The notes under the pieces were generated by a model. It made no database searches. It was not told where the DNA came from and saw only the letters and a list, made by a program, of their open reading frames with translations. DNA of 9,441 nucleotides from an uncultured Eubacteriales bacterium. GTDB taxonomy: Bacteria > Bacillota > Clostridia > Oscillospirales > Acutalibacteraceae. Where the stretch lies: contig ONRO01000389.1 in NCBI GenBank assembly GCA_900320235.1, positions 1 through 9,441 on the forward strand. The letters run 5' to 3'. A program made the translations under genes and the position numbers. Within the stretch, counting starts at the first letter, position 1; the number at the start of each line of letters is the position of its first letter. Below, piece after piece: positions 1 through 5,681 of the stretch.

Positions 1-146
1 AGGCTCAGGAAAGCAGCAAGGCTGAAGAAAAAAGTCAGGCTCAGGAAAGCAGCAGGGCTGAAGAAAAAAGTCAGGCTCAGGAAAGCAGCAGGACTGAAGA
101 AAAAAGTCAGGCTCAGGAAAACAGCAGGACTGAAGAACAAAGCAAG
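1..146 (+). repeat. 36-bp in-frame tandem repeat (12-residue unit)
   Basis: Four units start at positions 3, 39, 75 and 111, each 36 bp, encoding the consensus AQESSRAEEKSQ. Copies 1-3 differ by only one or two bases. Copy 4 is more diverged, and a degenerate fifth follows at 147. Bases 1-2 fit the end of a further unit, so the array continues left of the window. The peptide is Glu/Gln/Ser/Lys-rich and is probably an extended or helical spacer between the cell surface and the BIG2 and SGNH domains. Confidence 0.9.
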
Positions 147-1169
147 GCTCAGGAAAGCAGAACAGAACAAAGCTCAGAGCCTTCACAGGCAGTACAAAGC
201 AGTCCTGAGATCGAGGTAACAGGAATTGCTCTGAGCGACAGCAGCATTACATTATACAAGGGATATACATATACGCTTACGGCTCAGCTGATGCCGGCAA
301 ATGCGACAAACAGGAATTTCAACTGGAACTGGTCAGATAAAAATATCATCTCTGTCAATTCCTATGGTACGATTACAGCAAAGGCAATTGGCCATGCAAC
401 CGTAACAGCTCAGACTCCGAATAATAAAACGGCTACATGTGAGGTAAATGTCATTGAAAAGCCTGTTCAGCAGTCATCTCAGCCTGTTCAGCAGCCGCAG
501 TCTTCTCAGACACAGACTCAGCAGCAAAGCAAGCCTGTCACACAGGCACCTACCGGAACATATGTAGGTTCGTCATGGTTTGACGATGCGGTCTTTGTCG
601 GCGACAGCGTTTCTGTAAAGCTTCAGTACTACGCAGAAAACGGATGTCTTGGAAAAGCAGACTTCCTTTGCGCTGTAAGCCTTGGATATAATAATTCGCT
701 CTGGGATCTTAACAGACCAGGAAATGTTCACCCGCTTTATCAGGGTAAAAAAGTAACCGTTGACGAGGGCGTAAAGCTTTGCGGAAAGAAAAAAGTATTT
801 ATCATGCTTGGCATGAATGATGTCGGAACAAGCGTTGAGTATGCAATAGGCGGAATGAAACAGCTTACCGACAGGATCCTGCAGAAAAGTCCTGATGTTC
901 AGATATATATTCAGTCTGTCACACCTCTTCTCAAAACAATCGTACGAAGCGACAGGCTTAACAATACAAATGTTGCTAAATTCAATGAAGCAGCAAGAAG
1001 GGTCTGCGATGAGCGGGGCTTTATCTTCGTGAATGTCGCAGAAGCAGTCGATGACGGAAACGGTAATCTTCTTTATGAAAACTGCGGAGACCCGGGATAT
1101 ATGGGACTTCATTTCTCATATACCGGCTGCAGCAAATGGGTCGATTATCTGAAAAGACATGTTGCATGA
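1..1169 (+). CDS. Secreted SGNH/GDSL-type hydrolase with BIG2 domain, 5'-truncated
   Basis: The frame is open from the first complete codon at position 3, so the start and any signal peptide or membrane anchor lie off the left edge. The ATG at 291 sits inside a domain and has no ribosome binding site. Residues are counted from position 3. Residues 1-48 are tandem 12-residue repeats. Residues 72-151 form a bacterial Ig-like (BIG2) domain. A Pro/Gln/Ser-rich linker follows at about 155-190, then an SGNH domain to the end. Visible catalytic motifs are GDS (Ser202), GMND (Asn272) and GLHFS (His370). Such proteins are extracellular esterases or acyltransferases, and BIG2 plus the repeats suggest a surface or glycan location. 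The Asp normally three residues before the catalytic His is Met here. The gene lies 64 nt before a lipoprotein gene and upstream of MBOAT and DHHW genes, so a role in adding or removing O-acyl groups on an envelope polymer is inferred. The fold assignment is firm; the substrate is unknown. Confidence 0.88.
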   Translation, partial: AQESSKAEEKSQAQESSRAEEKSQAQESSRTEEKSQAQENSRTEEQSKAQESRTEQSSEPSQAVQSSPEIEVTGIALSDSSITLYKGYTYTLTAQLMPANATNRNFNWNWSDKNIISVNSYGTITAKAIGHATVTAQTPNNKTATCEVNVIEKPVQQSSQPVQQPQSSQTQTQQQSKPVTQAPTGTYVGSSWFDDAVFVGDSVSVKLQYYAENGCLGKADFLCAVSLGYNNSLWDLNRPGNVHPLYQGKKVTVDEGVKLCGKKKVFIMLGMNDVGTSVEYAIGGMKQLTDRILQKSPDVQIYIQSVTPLLKTIVRSDRLNNTNVAKFNEAARRVCDERGFIFVNVAEAVDDGNGNLLYENCGDPGYMGLHFSYTGCSKWVDYLKRHVA

Positions 1170-1220
1170 TGAACTGATGGTTCTGCAAAAATATAAATTA
1201 ATATAAAAAGAAAAATGAAA

Positions 1221-1225
1221 AGGGG
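1221..1225 (+). promoter_or_regulatory. Ribosome binding site of the lipoprotein gene
   Basis: AGGGG lies 8 nt before the ATG at 1234. This supports that start, which is also where the lipoprotein signal peptide begins. Confidence 0.75.
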
Positions 1226-1233
1226 TAATCAAA

Positions 1234-1818
1234 ATGAAAAAAATACTTCTCGGACTTATCGCTGGTGCAATGATAATAACACTTTGTGCATGCTCAGACT
1301 CAGACAAAAAGCAGTCAAAGTCAGAGGATTCAGCTTCTTCAACAGTTTCTGCTGCAGCTGATTCAAAGACAGAGGACGACAGCAAGGCTGACGAAAGCAA
1401 GACTGACGCTTCAGCAGCTGAAGGTGAGTCACAGCTCAAGACTATATATGAAAAGGTAAAGGCTGAGGTTAAGCTCCCCGAGGAAATGAGCGACTTTTCA
1501 GCAAAAAGACTTGAAAGAGTTCTTGGCGTAACAGAGGAGCAGATGGAAGATTTTGCAGGCGGTATCTGCACAGACGGCGTAAAGCAGGATCAGATCATCT
1601 ATATCAAGGCTAAGAGCGAGGACAATGTAAAGGATATTCAGGAAAAGCTCCAGAATAACTGGGATGCTATCTATAATGTTATCCAGAACTATGACCCGAA
1701 GCAGAAGGCTAATATCGAAAACGCTAAGGTCGAAACAAACGGACTTTATGTTTCACTCGTTATTTCAGCTGATGCAGACCAGATCAAGAAGATCTTCAGC
1801 GAGGAACTCGGTATCTGA
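1234..1818 (+). CDS. DUF4358-type lipoprotein
   Basis: This 194-residue protein begins with a short lysine start, a hydrophobic stretch at about 4-19 and a lipobox L-C-A-C with Cys20 as the predicted lipidated residue, so it should be anchored on the outer face of the membrane. Residues 21-66 are a low-complexity Ser/Asp/Lys/Ala spacer. Residues 67-194 form the folded part, which resembles the DUF4358 family: a leading V-x-L-P segment, an acidic centre, an I-Y-I-K-A-K strand and a final strand around G-L-Y-V-S-L-V-I. The family has no established function to my knowledge, and I see no catalytic motif. The gene sits 64 nt after the SGNH hydrolase gene and 90 nt before the MBOAT gene on the same strand. 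I infer an accessory role in the same envelope-modification pathway. The lipoprotein call is firm; the family call was made from memory of its pattern. Confidence 0.82.
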   Translation: MKKILLGLIAGAMIITLCACSDSDKKQSKSEDSASSTVSAAADSKTEDDSKADESKTDASAAEGESQLKTIYEKVKAEVKLPEEMSDFSAKRLERVLGVTEEQMEDFAGGICTDGVKQDQIIYIKAKSEDNVKDIQEKLQNNWDAIYNVIQNYDPKQKANIENAKVETNGLYVSLVISADADQIKKIFSEELGI

Positions 1819-1840
1819 TAATGTGACCGGGATGATGTTT

Positions 1841-1872
1841 TTTTCCGCTCCGCCGATCTGCGGGGCGGAAAA
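1841..1872 (+). other. Intergenic RNA hairpin inside the operon
   Basis: TTTTCCGCTCCGC (1841-1853) pairs with GCGGGGCGGAAAA (1860-1872) around a 6-nt loop. The stem is 13 bp with one G-T wobble. No T tract follows on either strand, so it is not a standard intrinsic terminator. It starts 22 nt after the lipoprotein stop and ends 22 nt before the GGAGGT of the MBOAT gene. It could be a transcript-processing or mRNA-stability element, or a partial attenuator that sets the ratio of lipoprotein to MBOAT. Confidence 0.6.
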
Positions 1873-1894
1873 CTTGTGTAATAAAAAAATGTCC

Positions 1895-1900
1895 GGAGGT
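1895..1900 (+). promoter_or_regulatory. Ribosome binding site that fixes a TTG start
   Basis: GGAGGT is a near-perfect Shine-Dalgarno sequence ending 8 nt before TTG at 1909. It decides the start of the MBOAT gene, which has no ATG nearby in frame. Confidence 0.85.
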
Positions 1901-1908
1901 GTAGCTGC

Positions 1909-3306
1909 TTGGTATTTTCAAGCCTGATATTCTTATTTCTTTTTCTTCCTGTTGTTCTGGCGATCTATTATATCACGCCAAAGCGGTTCAGGAATTTTGC
2001 TTTGTTTATAGCTGATCTTGTATTTTATGCATGGGGCGAGCCGATGCTTGTTATCCTGATGCTTGTTTCAATAGTCATAAATTATACTGCCGGAATACTG
2101 ATCGGCGTCAACCGTGAGAAAAAAGCAGCGGCAAAGGCAATTATCATACTTGACGTTATCATTAACCTTGGTCTGCTCGGATTTTTCAAATATGCCGGCT
2201 TTATCGGGGAAACGATCAATTTCGTTCTGCCGTTTGTCAATATTCCGGTAATTCAGGTTGCACTGCCGATAGGTATTTCCTTCTATACCTTCCAGACAAT
2301 GTCCTATACAATCGATGTTTACAGGAACACAGTCAAGGTGCAGAAAAATATCATTACCTTCGGTACATATGTGTCACTTTTTCCGCAGCTTATCGCAGGT
2401 CCGATAGTACGCTATGAGGATGTTGCTCAGCAGCTTATGGACAGAAAGGAAAGCCTTGCACAGTTCACTGACGGTGTTAAGGTTTTTCTTGTCGGTCTTT
2501 CAAAAAAGATCCTGCTTGCGAATGTAATGGGTAATCTCTGGGATACAGTAAGAGCAGGCGGTGATAATGCCGGTGCACTCGGTGCATGGATCGGAATTAT
2601 CGCCTATACCTTCCAGATTTATTTTGATTTCAGCGGATACAGTGATATGGCGATCGGTCTCGGAAAAATGTTCGGCTTTGAATTTATCAGGAACTTCGAT
2701 TATCCCTATATTTCAAAGACAATCACGGAATTCTGGAGAAGATGGCATATTTCCCTCGGTACATGGTTCAGGGAATATGTATATATCCCTCTCGGCGGAA
2801 ACCGCAAAGGTCTTGGCAGACAGATCATAAATATCGGAGTTGTATGGTTCCTGACAGGACTCTGGCACGGAGCAAGCTGGAATTTCATATTATGGGGTCT
2901 GTACTTCGGACTTATTCTGATGATCGAGAAGATATTCCTTCTGAAGCTGCTGAAAAAAGCTCCGGCAGCTGTCGGACATATATATTCACTTATACTTATT
3001 GTGCTCGGATGGGTGCTGTTCTATTTTGAAGATCTCGGTGAGCTTGCGGTTTTTGTCGGCAGACTCTTCGGTACAAGCGGATTTCTTCCGGATGCTTCTC
3101 TTGCAAGCTCAATCATTTCATTCATACCGCTGCTCATTGCTGCAGCTGTTGCTTCCACACCGCTTGCAGGGATCCTTTATAAAAAAATCAAAAGCAAGCC
3201 TGTGCTCTGTGTCTTTGACAATGCAGCATGCATAGCTGCACTTCTCGTATGCACAGCAGAGCTTGTCAGCAGCGATTACAACCCATTCCTCTATTTTAAA
3301 TTCTGA
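1909..3306 (+). CDS. MBOAT-family membrane O-acyltransferase (AlgI/PatA/DltB-like)
   Basis: This 465-residue protein is full length for bacterial MBOAT proteins. The start is TTG, set by GGAGGT 8 nt upstream, and gives the family's usual N-terminus (M-V-F-S-S-L-I-F-L-F). The chain is a series of about ten or more hydrophobic segments. Two hallmark blocks are present: F-W-R-R-W-H-I-S-L at 275-283, followed by F-R-E-Y and Y-I-P-L-G-G-N, and L-W-H-G-A-S-W around His320. His320 is the expected catalytic or channel histidine, and His280 is the other conserved one. Family members take an acyl group, usually acetyl, from a cytoplasmic donor and pass it across the membrane to an external SGNH-type partner that modifies alginate, cellulose, peptidoglycan or teichoic acid. 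A DHHW partner follows 55 nt downstream. The acceptor polymer cannot be read from the sequence. AlgI-like is a structural class label here, not an orthology claim. Confidence 0.95.
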   Translation: MVFSSLIFLFLFLPVVLAIYYITPKRFRNFALFIADLVFYAWGEPMLVILMLVSIVINYTAGILIGVNREKKAAAKAIIILDVIINLGLLGFFKYAGFIGETINFVLPFVNIPVIQVALPIGISFYTFQTMSYTIDVYRNTVKVQKNIITFGTYVSLFPQLIAGPIVRYEDVAQQLMDRKESLAQFTDGVKVFLVGLSKKILLANVMGNLWDTVRAGGDNAGALGAWIGIIAYTFQIYFDFSGYSDMAIGLGKMFGFEFIRNFDYPYISKTITEFWRRWHISLGTWFREYVYIPLGGNRKGLGRQIINIGVVWFLTGLWHGASWNFILWGLYFGLILMIEKIFLLKLLKKAPAAVGHIYSLILIVLGWVLFYFEDLGELAVFVGRLFGTSGFLPDASLASSIISFIPLLIAAAVASTPLAGILYKKIKSKPVLCVFDNAACIAALLVCTAELVSSDYNPFLYFKF

Positions 3307-3347
3307 TATGATAACGGAATTATTATATAGAGAAAAAAGTATTATGC

Positions 3348-3352
3348 AAGGA
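3348..3352 (+). promoter_or_regulatory. Ribosome binding site of the DHHW gene
   Basis: AAGGA ends 9 nt before the ATG at 3362. It supports that start over the ATG at 3352, which is in another frame and overlaps the site itself. Confidence 0.7.
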
Positions 3353-3361
3353 TGAGATATA

Positions 3362-4501
3362 ATGAAGATCAGAAATATATTGAAATATCTGCCTTCCTTT
3401 GTTTTCTGCGGATTTGTGTTTGTGATAATGATATTGCTCTTTGTTCTGCCAAAGCAGGAATATTCTGCACAGGAAAAGAAAAAGCTTGCGGAATTTCCGG
3501 AGCTGTCCGTAGAAAAGGTTATGAATGCAGAATTTCAGAACGGACTTGATAAATATATGTCAGACCATATCCCTGCCAGAAATTTCTGGGCAGGTCTGAG
3601 CAGCGACTATGAACTTGCTGTGGGAAGAAACGGCTCAAAGGGGATTTACCTTGGCAGTGATAACTATCTTTTCCCGAAACCGGCTGAAACGGGAGAGAAC
3701 CTGATGAAAAATGCAGGATATATAAAAGAATTCGCTGATGATTCGGATGTTCCGGTCTATATGACGGTTGTTCCGTCATCGGGCTATATCAACAGCTCTG
3801 AGCTTCCGCTGAACCATGAGCCTTATAATGACGGTGAAATAATAGATAAATTTGCATCTGCACTTGGTAAAAATGTGTCATTTGTAAATGTATGCAAGGA
3901 TTTTCAGAAAAAAGCAGACAGCAGACAGCTGTATTATAAAACTGACCACCACTGGACAAGCGGGGGCGCATTTGAAGCCTATACACTGCTTGGAAAGACT
4001 ATCGGATATGAACCTCTTGGTGAAGATCAGTTCAAAAAGGATAAGGTTGAAGGATTTTACGGTACTTCATATTCAAAAAGTGCACTCTGGCATATACCGC
4101 CGGATACGATCGAACTATGGAAAAACAAATCCCAGTCTGAAGGCAGTGTGAAGGCAGAAATAAGCGACGGCTCCGAAAAGAAAACCCTTGACGGATATTT
4201 TTCAATGGAACAGCTTAAAAATGATGATAAATACCCTGTTTTTCTTGACGGCAACCACAGCCTTGTCACGATAACAAACGATAATGTCAAGGAAGGCACA
4301 CTTATTGTTGTGAAGGATTCATATGCCCACGCATTTGTACCCTTCCTGTCACAGAATTATCATAAAATCATCATGGCAGATATGCGTTACTATAAAAAAG
4401 AAATATCAGCCCTTGCCGCAAAGGAAAAGGCTGACGGTATACTGTTCCTTTATTCGCTTGATAATCTTGCAGCCGACAACAATCTTGCTTATCTGTTCTG
4501 A
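3362..4501 (+). CDS. DHHW-family protein (AlgJ/AlgX-like SGNH acyltransferase partner)
   Basis: This 379-residue protein has one N-terminal membrane helix at about 8-29 and an external domain after it. The family signature T-D-H-H-W-T is at 194-199 (Asp195, His197). A second block V-K-D-S-Y-A-H-A-F carries Ser320, followed by M-A-D-M-R-Y-Y. By analogy with AlgJ and AlgX, Asp195, His197 and Ser320 would form the Ser-His-Asp triad that receives an acyl group and transfers it to, or removes it from, a glycan outside the cell. The ATG at 3362 follows AAGGA by 9 nt. The gene is 55 nt downstream of the MBOAT gene with no terminator between them, so the two are probably co-transcribed and functionally paired. 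It is the last gene of the operon. The family call is strong. The acetyl group and the target polymer are inferred. Confidence 0.92.
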   Translation: MKIRNILKYLPSFVFCGFVFVIMILLFVLPKQEYSAQEKKKLAEFPELSVEKVMNAEFQNGLDKYMSDHIPARNFWAGLSSDYELAVGRNGSKGIYLGSDNYLFPKPAETGENLMKNAGYIKEFADDSDVPVYMTVVPSSGYINSSELPLNHEPYNDGEIIDKFASALGKNVSFVNVCKDFQKKADSRQLYYKTDHHWTSGGAFEAYTLLGKTIGYEPLGEDQFKKDKVEGFYGTSYSKSALWHIPPDTIELWKNKSQSEGSVKAEISDGSEKKTLDGYFSMEQLKNDDKYPVFLDGNHSLVTITNDNVKEGTLIVVKDSYAHAFVPFLSQNYHKIIMADMRYYKKEISALAAKEKADGILFLYSLDNLAADNNLAYLF

Positions 4502-4502
4502 C

Positions 4503-4538
4503 AAAAAAGCCTCTGCTTAAATCAATGAGCAGGGGCTT
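4503..4538 (-). terminator. Intrinsic terminator of the VanZ-like gene, probably shared with the convergent operon
   Basis: AAGCCTCTGCT (4507-4517) pairs with AGCAGGGGCTT (4528-4538), an 11-bp stem with one wobble and a 10-nt loop. On the minus strand it is followed by TTTTTT (complement of 4503-4508), the classic form for ending the VanZ-like gene whose stop is at 4587. On the plus strand it starts 6 nt past the DHHW stop but has only a weak T-containing tail, so it may stop the operon less efficiently. Confidence 0.85.
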
Positions 4539-4586
4539 GAGTTATAGTTGAGTATTGGTATGCTCTCTGTGTCAGCCGGCAGATCC

Positions 4587-5210
4587 TCAGGCAGATATCC
4601 GGTCCGGCTCAGCTTGTTTTGGGAGTCTGACCTTGCACTTCCCGGTGAATTCCGGAAGAAGTCTGTTCACAAGAAGATAAATCAGGGCTCCGATAAGAGC
4701 ACCGAGTGTATTCATCCACAGATCATCAATGTCTGTGCAGCGCGGCAGAGGTATCTGTATCAGCTCAATTGACAGTGAGCAAAGAAATCCGATCAGCACA
4801 GTTTTCCTGAAGCTGCATCGCCAGATAAGCGGAATCATCAATCCGATCGGGATGAAGAAACAGATGTTTCCTAAAAAATTCAGAATGAAATAATTCATTT
4901 TTCCTTTTGACAAATAGTCCAGGCTGACAGATATGATCTTTCCGGGAACAAAATTAAAGCTGCTTTCAACTTTAGTGTTTATGATCACAATATCCGGCCA
5001 CTCGATTTCTATTCTCGGAAGAATTGTCTGTGAGATCAGTCCGGCAAGAAAAACTATAAATAGTAAAAGTGCAGTTTCATGCAGTACAGTTGTGCGGATG
5101 CCACGTTTTTTATTTATCGGATATGATATTAGACGAATTATTATTGTAAGCGGAATGGCTGCTATCATAAATGGCAGCATACGCTGCATATGTGAAAAAA
5201 CAATATTCAT
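4587..5210 (-). CDS. VanZ-like family membrane protein
   Basis: With the start at 5210 the protein has 207 residues. Hydrophobic segments lie at about 11-30, 44-64, 108-129, 136-155 and 167-184. The VanZ pattern is clear: N-F-L-G-N with F118, P121 and G123 in helix 3, S-I-E-L-I-Q at 147-152, then a loop with R157, D160, D162, D163 and N167-x-x-G170 leading into the last helix. VanZ proteins are integral membrane proteins. The founding member gives low-level teicoplanin resistance by an unknown mechanism, and most relatives have no assigned function, so resistance should not be assumed. The frame is open back to a TTG at 5267, but that codon has no ribosome binding site and lies upstream of the likely -10 box. 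GAGAGG precedes the ATG at 5210 with normal spacing. The gene runs against the upstream operon and appears to be its own transcription unit. Confidence 0.88.
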   Translation of the reverse strand: MNIVFSHMQRMLPFMIAAIPLTIIIRLISYPINKKRGIRTTVLHETALLLFIVFLAGLISQTILPRIEIEWPDIVIINTKVESSFNFVPGKIISVSLDYLSKGKMNYFILNFLGNICFFIPIGLMIPLIWRCSFRKTVLIGFLCSLSIELIQIPLPRCTDIDDLWMNTLGALIGALIYLLVNRLLPEFTGKCKVRLPKQAEPDRISA

Positions 5211-5214
5211 TTTC

Positions 5215-5221
5215 TGCCTCT
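5215..5221 (-). promoter_or_regulatory. Ribosome binding site selecting the VanZ start
   Basis: Read on the minus strand, an AGAGAGG-type purine run ends about 6 nt before the ATG at 5210. Neither the TTG at 5267 nor the ATG at 5249 in the same frame has a comparable site. Confidence 0.65.
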
Positions 5222-5247
5222 CTTTCTGTAATTGTCTGTCAATATAC

Positions 5248-5276
5248 ATTATATCATAATCTGACAATAATTTCTA
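5248..5276 (-). promoter_or_regulatory. Promoter of the VanZ-like gene
   Basis: On the minus strand a perfect TATAAT (complement of 5248-5253) lies 17 nt downstream of TAGAAA (complement of 5271-5276), a 4/6 match to TTGACA. The predicted transcript would start near 5241, leaving about a 30-nt leader that holds the AGAGAGG site. This agrees with the start at 5210. The -10 box is strong and the -35 weak. Confidence 0.55.
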
Positions 5277-5364
5277 CCGGCTTGCCGCCGGTGTCGTGAT
5301 TCACGACTTTAATAGTCTGAGAAAGTTTTACTCCTGCACCGCCATGCTTTTTAAGCCAGAACTG
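5254..5364 (-). pseudogene. C-terminal remnant of an unidentified protein gene
   Basis: On the minus strand 36 codons after a TAG at 5365-5367 read like a protein tail, with F-W-L-K-K-H-G-G-A-G, then V-K-L-S-Q-T-I-K-V-V, and ending N-H-D-T-G-G-K-P-V-E-I-I-V-R-L before TGA. The alternating hydrophobic pattern with a G-G turn resembles a beta hairpin, and the codon choice is like that of the neighbouring genes. There is no start codon or ribosome binding site. The same frame continues upstream of the TAG into the repeat at 5453-5547. I do not recognise the family. The stop codon overlaps the VanZ promoter region. The alternative is chance open frame, so confidence is low. Confidence 0.35.
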
Positions 5365-5669
5365 CTAATACTTTTTTGTTTTAAAACTCCCGGAATTATT
5401 ATACACTAATGGCTCCAGTTCATGGAATTCAACTTTCTGAATAATAAATAGTCCTGTCATCCTTAGCGTGAGCAAAGGATCTTTTCCATGAATGCAGTCT
5501 TGCCGGAAAGATTCTTCGTCGCTTTGCTCCTCAGAATGACAATCAGGCTGCACTATGATTTAAAATGGATCTCCGTGGAGACATCGTTGAAGCAGGTGTT
5601 ATGAAAACAAAGAGAAAGCTTTAGCAGGAGCGCAGGTTTTCAGATCGTTTTTCAGCTTATTTTGAAAGG
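5268..5669. other. Intergenic stretch of about 400 nt without an intact gene
   Basis: From left to right it holds the VanZ -35 region, two adjacent small palindromes (ACCGGC-N5-GCCGGT at 5276-5292 and GTCGTG-N3-CACGAC at 5293-5307) lying within the coding-like remnant, an AT-rich stretch, the palindromic repeat at 5453-5547, and about 120 nt before the HAD gene. In this last part a 19-codon frame (5565-5624) in the HAD frame ends in TAG and lacks a ribosome binding site. I see no convincing promoter for the HAD gene here. Confidence 0.6.
5453..5547. repeat. Palindromic dispersed intergenic repeat (HSEEQSDEES type)
   Basis: The left end CCTGTCAT and right end ATGACAATCAGG are imperfect inverted termini. 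Inner blocks also mirror each other: GAGCAAAGGATCTTTTCC on the left, against GGAAAGATTCTTCG and GCTTTGCTCC on the right. The whole element of about 95 bp could fold into a long imperfect hairpin. Read on the minus strand it gives C-H-S-E-E-Q-S-D-E-E-S-F, a peptide string I know as a frequent spurious annotation produced by widely dispersed intergenic repeats in Firmicutes and Bacteroidetes. No transposase is present. Such elements behave like MITE- or REP-like sequences. Copy number in this genome cannot be judged from one window. Confidence 0.7.
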
Positions 5670-5681
5670 ATGTATATTAAT

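Noticed and set aside
1..146. Tandem repeats as a CRISPR array
   Set aside because: The repeats are contiguous with no spacers, and are in frame within a protein gene.
573..1112. 179-codon open frame on the minus strand
   Set aside because: It is antisense to the conserved SGNH domain, shows no recognisable motif and has no ribosome binding signal.
291..1169. SGNH protein starting at the ATG at 291
   Set aside because: This ATG lies within the BIG2 domain and has no ribosome binding site. The frame is open and clearly coding back to position 3.
1116..1571. 151-codon open frame on the minus strand, Ser-rich
   Set aside because: It is antisense to the lipoprotein gene and mirrors its low-complexity spacer.
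1841..1872. Hairpin as an intrinsic terminator of the lipoprotein gene
   Set aside because: No T tract follows the stem on either strand, so a terminator call is not supported.
4933..5259. 108-codon open frame on the plus strand
   Set aside because: It is antisense to the VanZ-like gene, whose conserved residues establish the true strand.
5365..5553. 62-residue protein beginning M-Q-P-D-C-H-S-E-E-Q
   Set aside because: The frame is produced by the palindromic dispersed repeat; this peptide string is a common false gene.
5565..5624. 19-codon open frame upstream of, and in frame with, the HAD gene
   Set aside because: It lacks a ribosome binding site, is very short and ends in TAG. It may be a relic, but nothing supports expression.
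5670..5681. Upstream ATG for the HAD gene
   Set aside because: It overlaps the AAAGGA site that serves the ATG at 5682, and has no site of its own.
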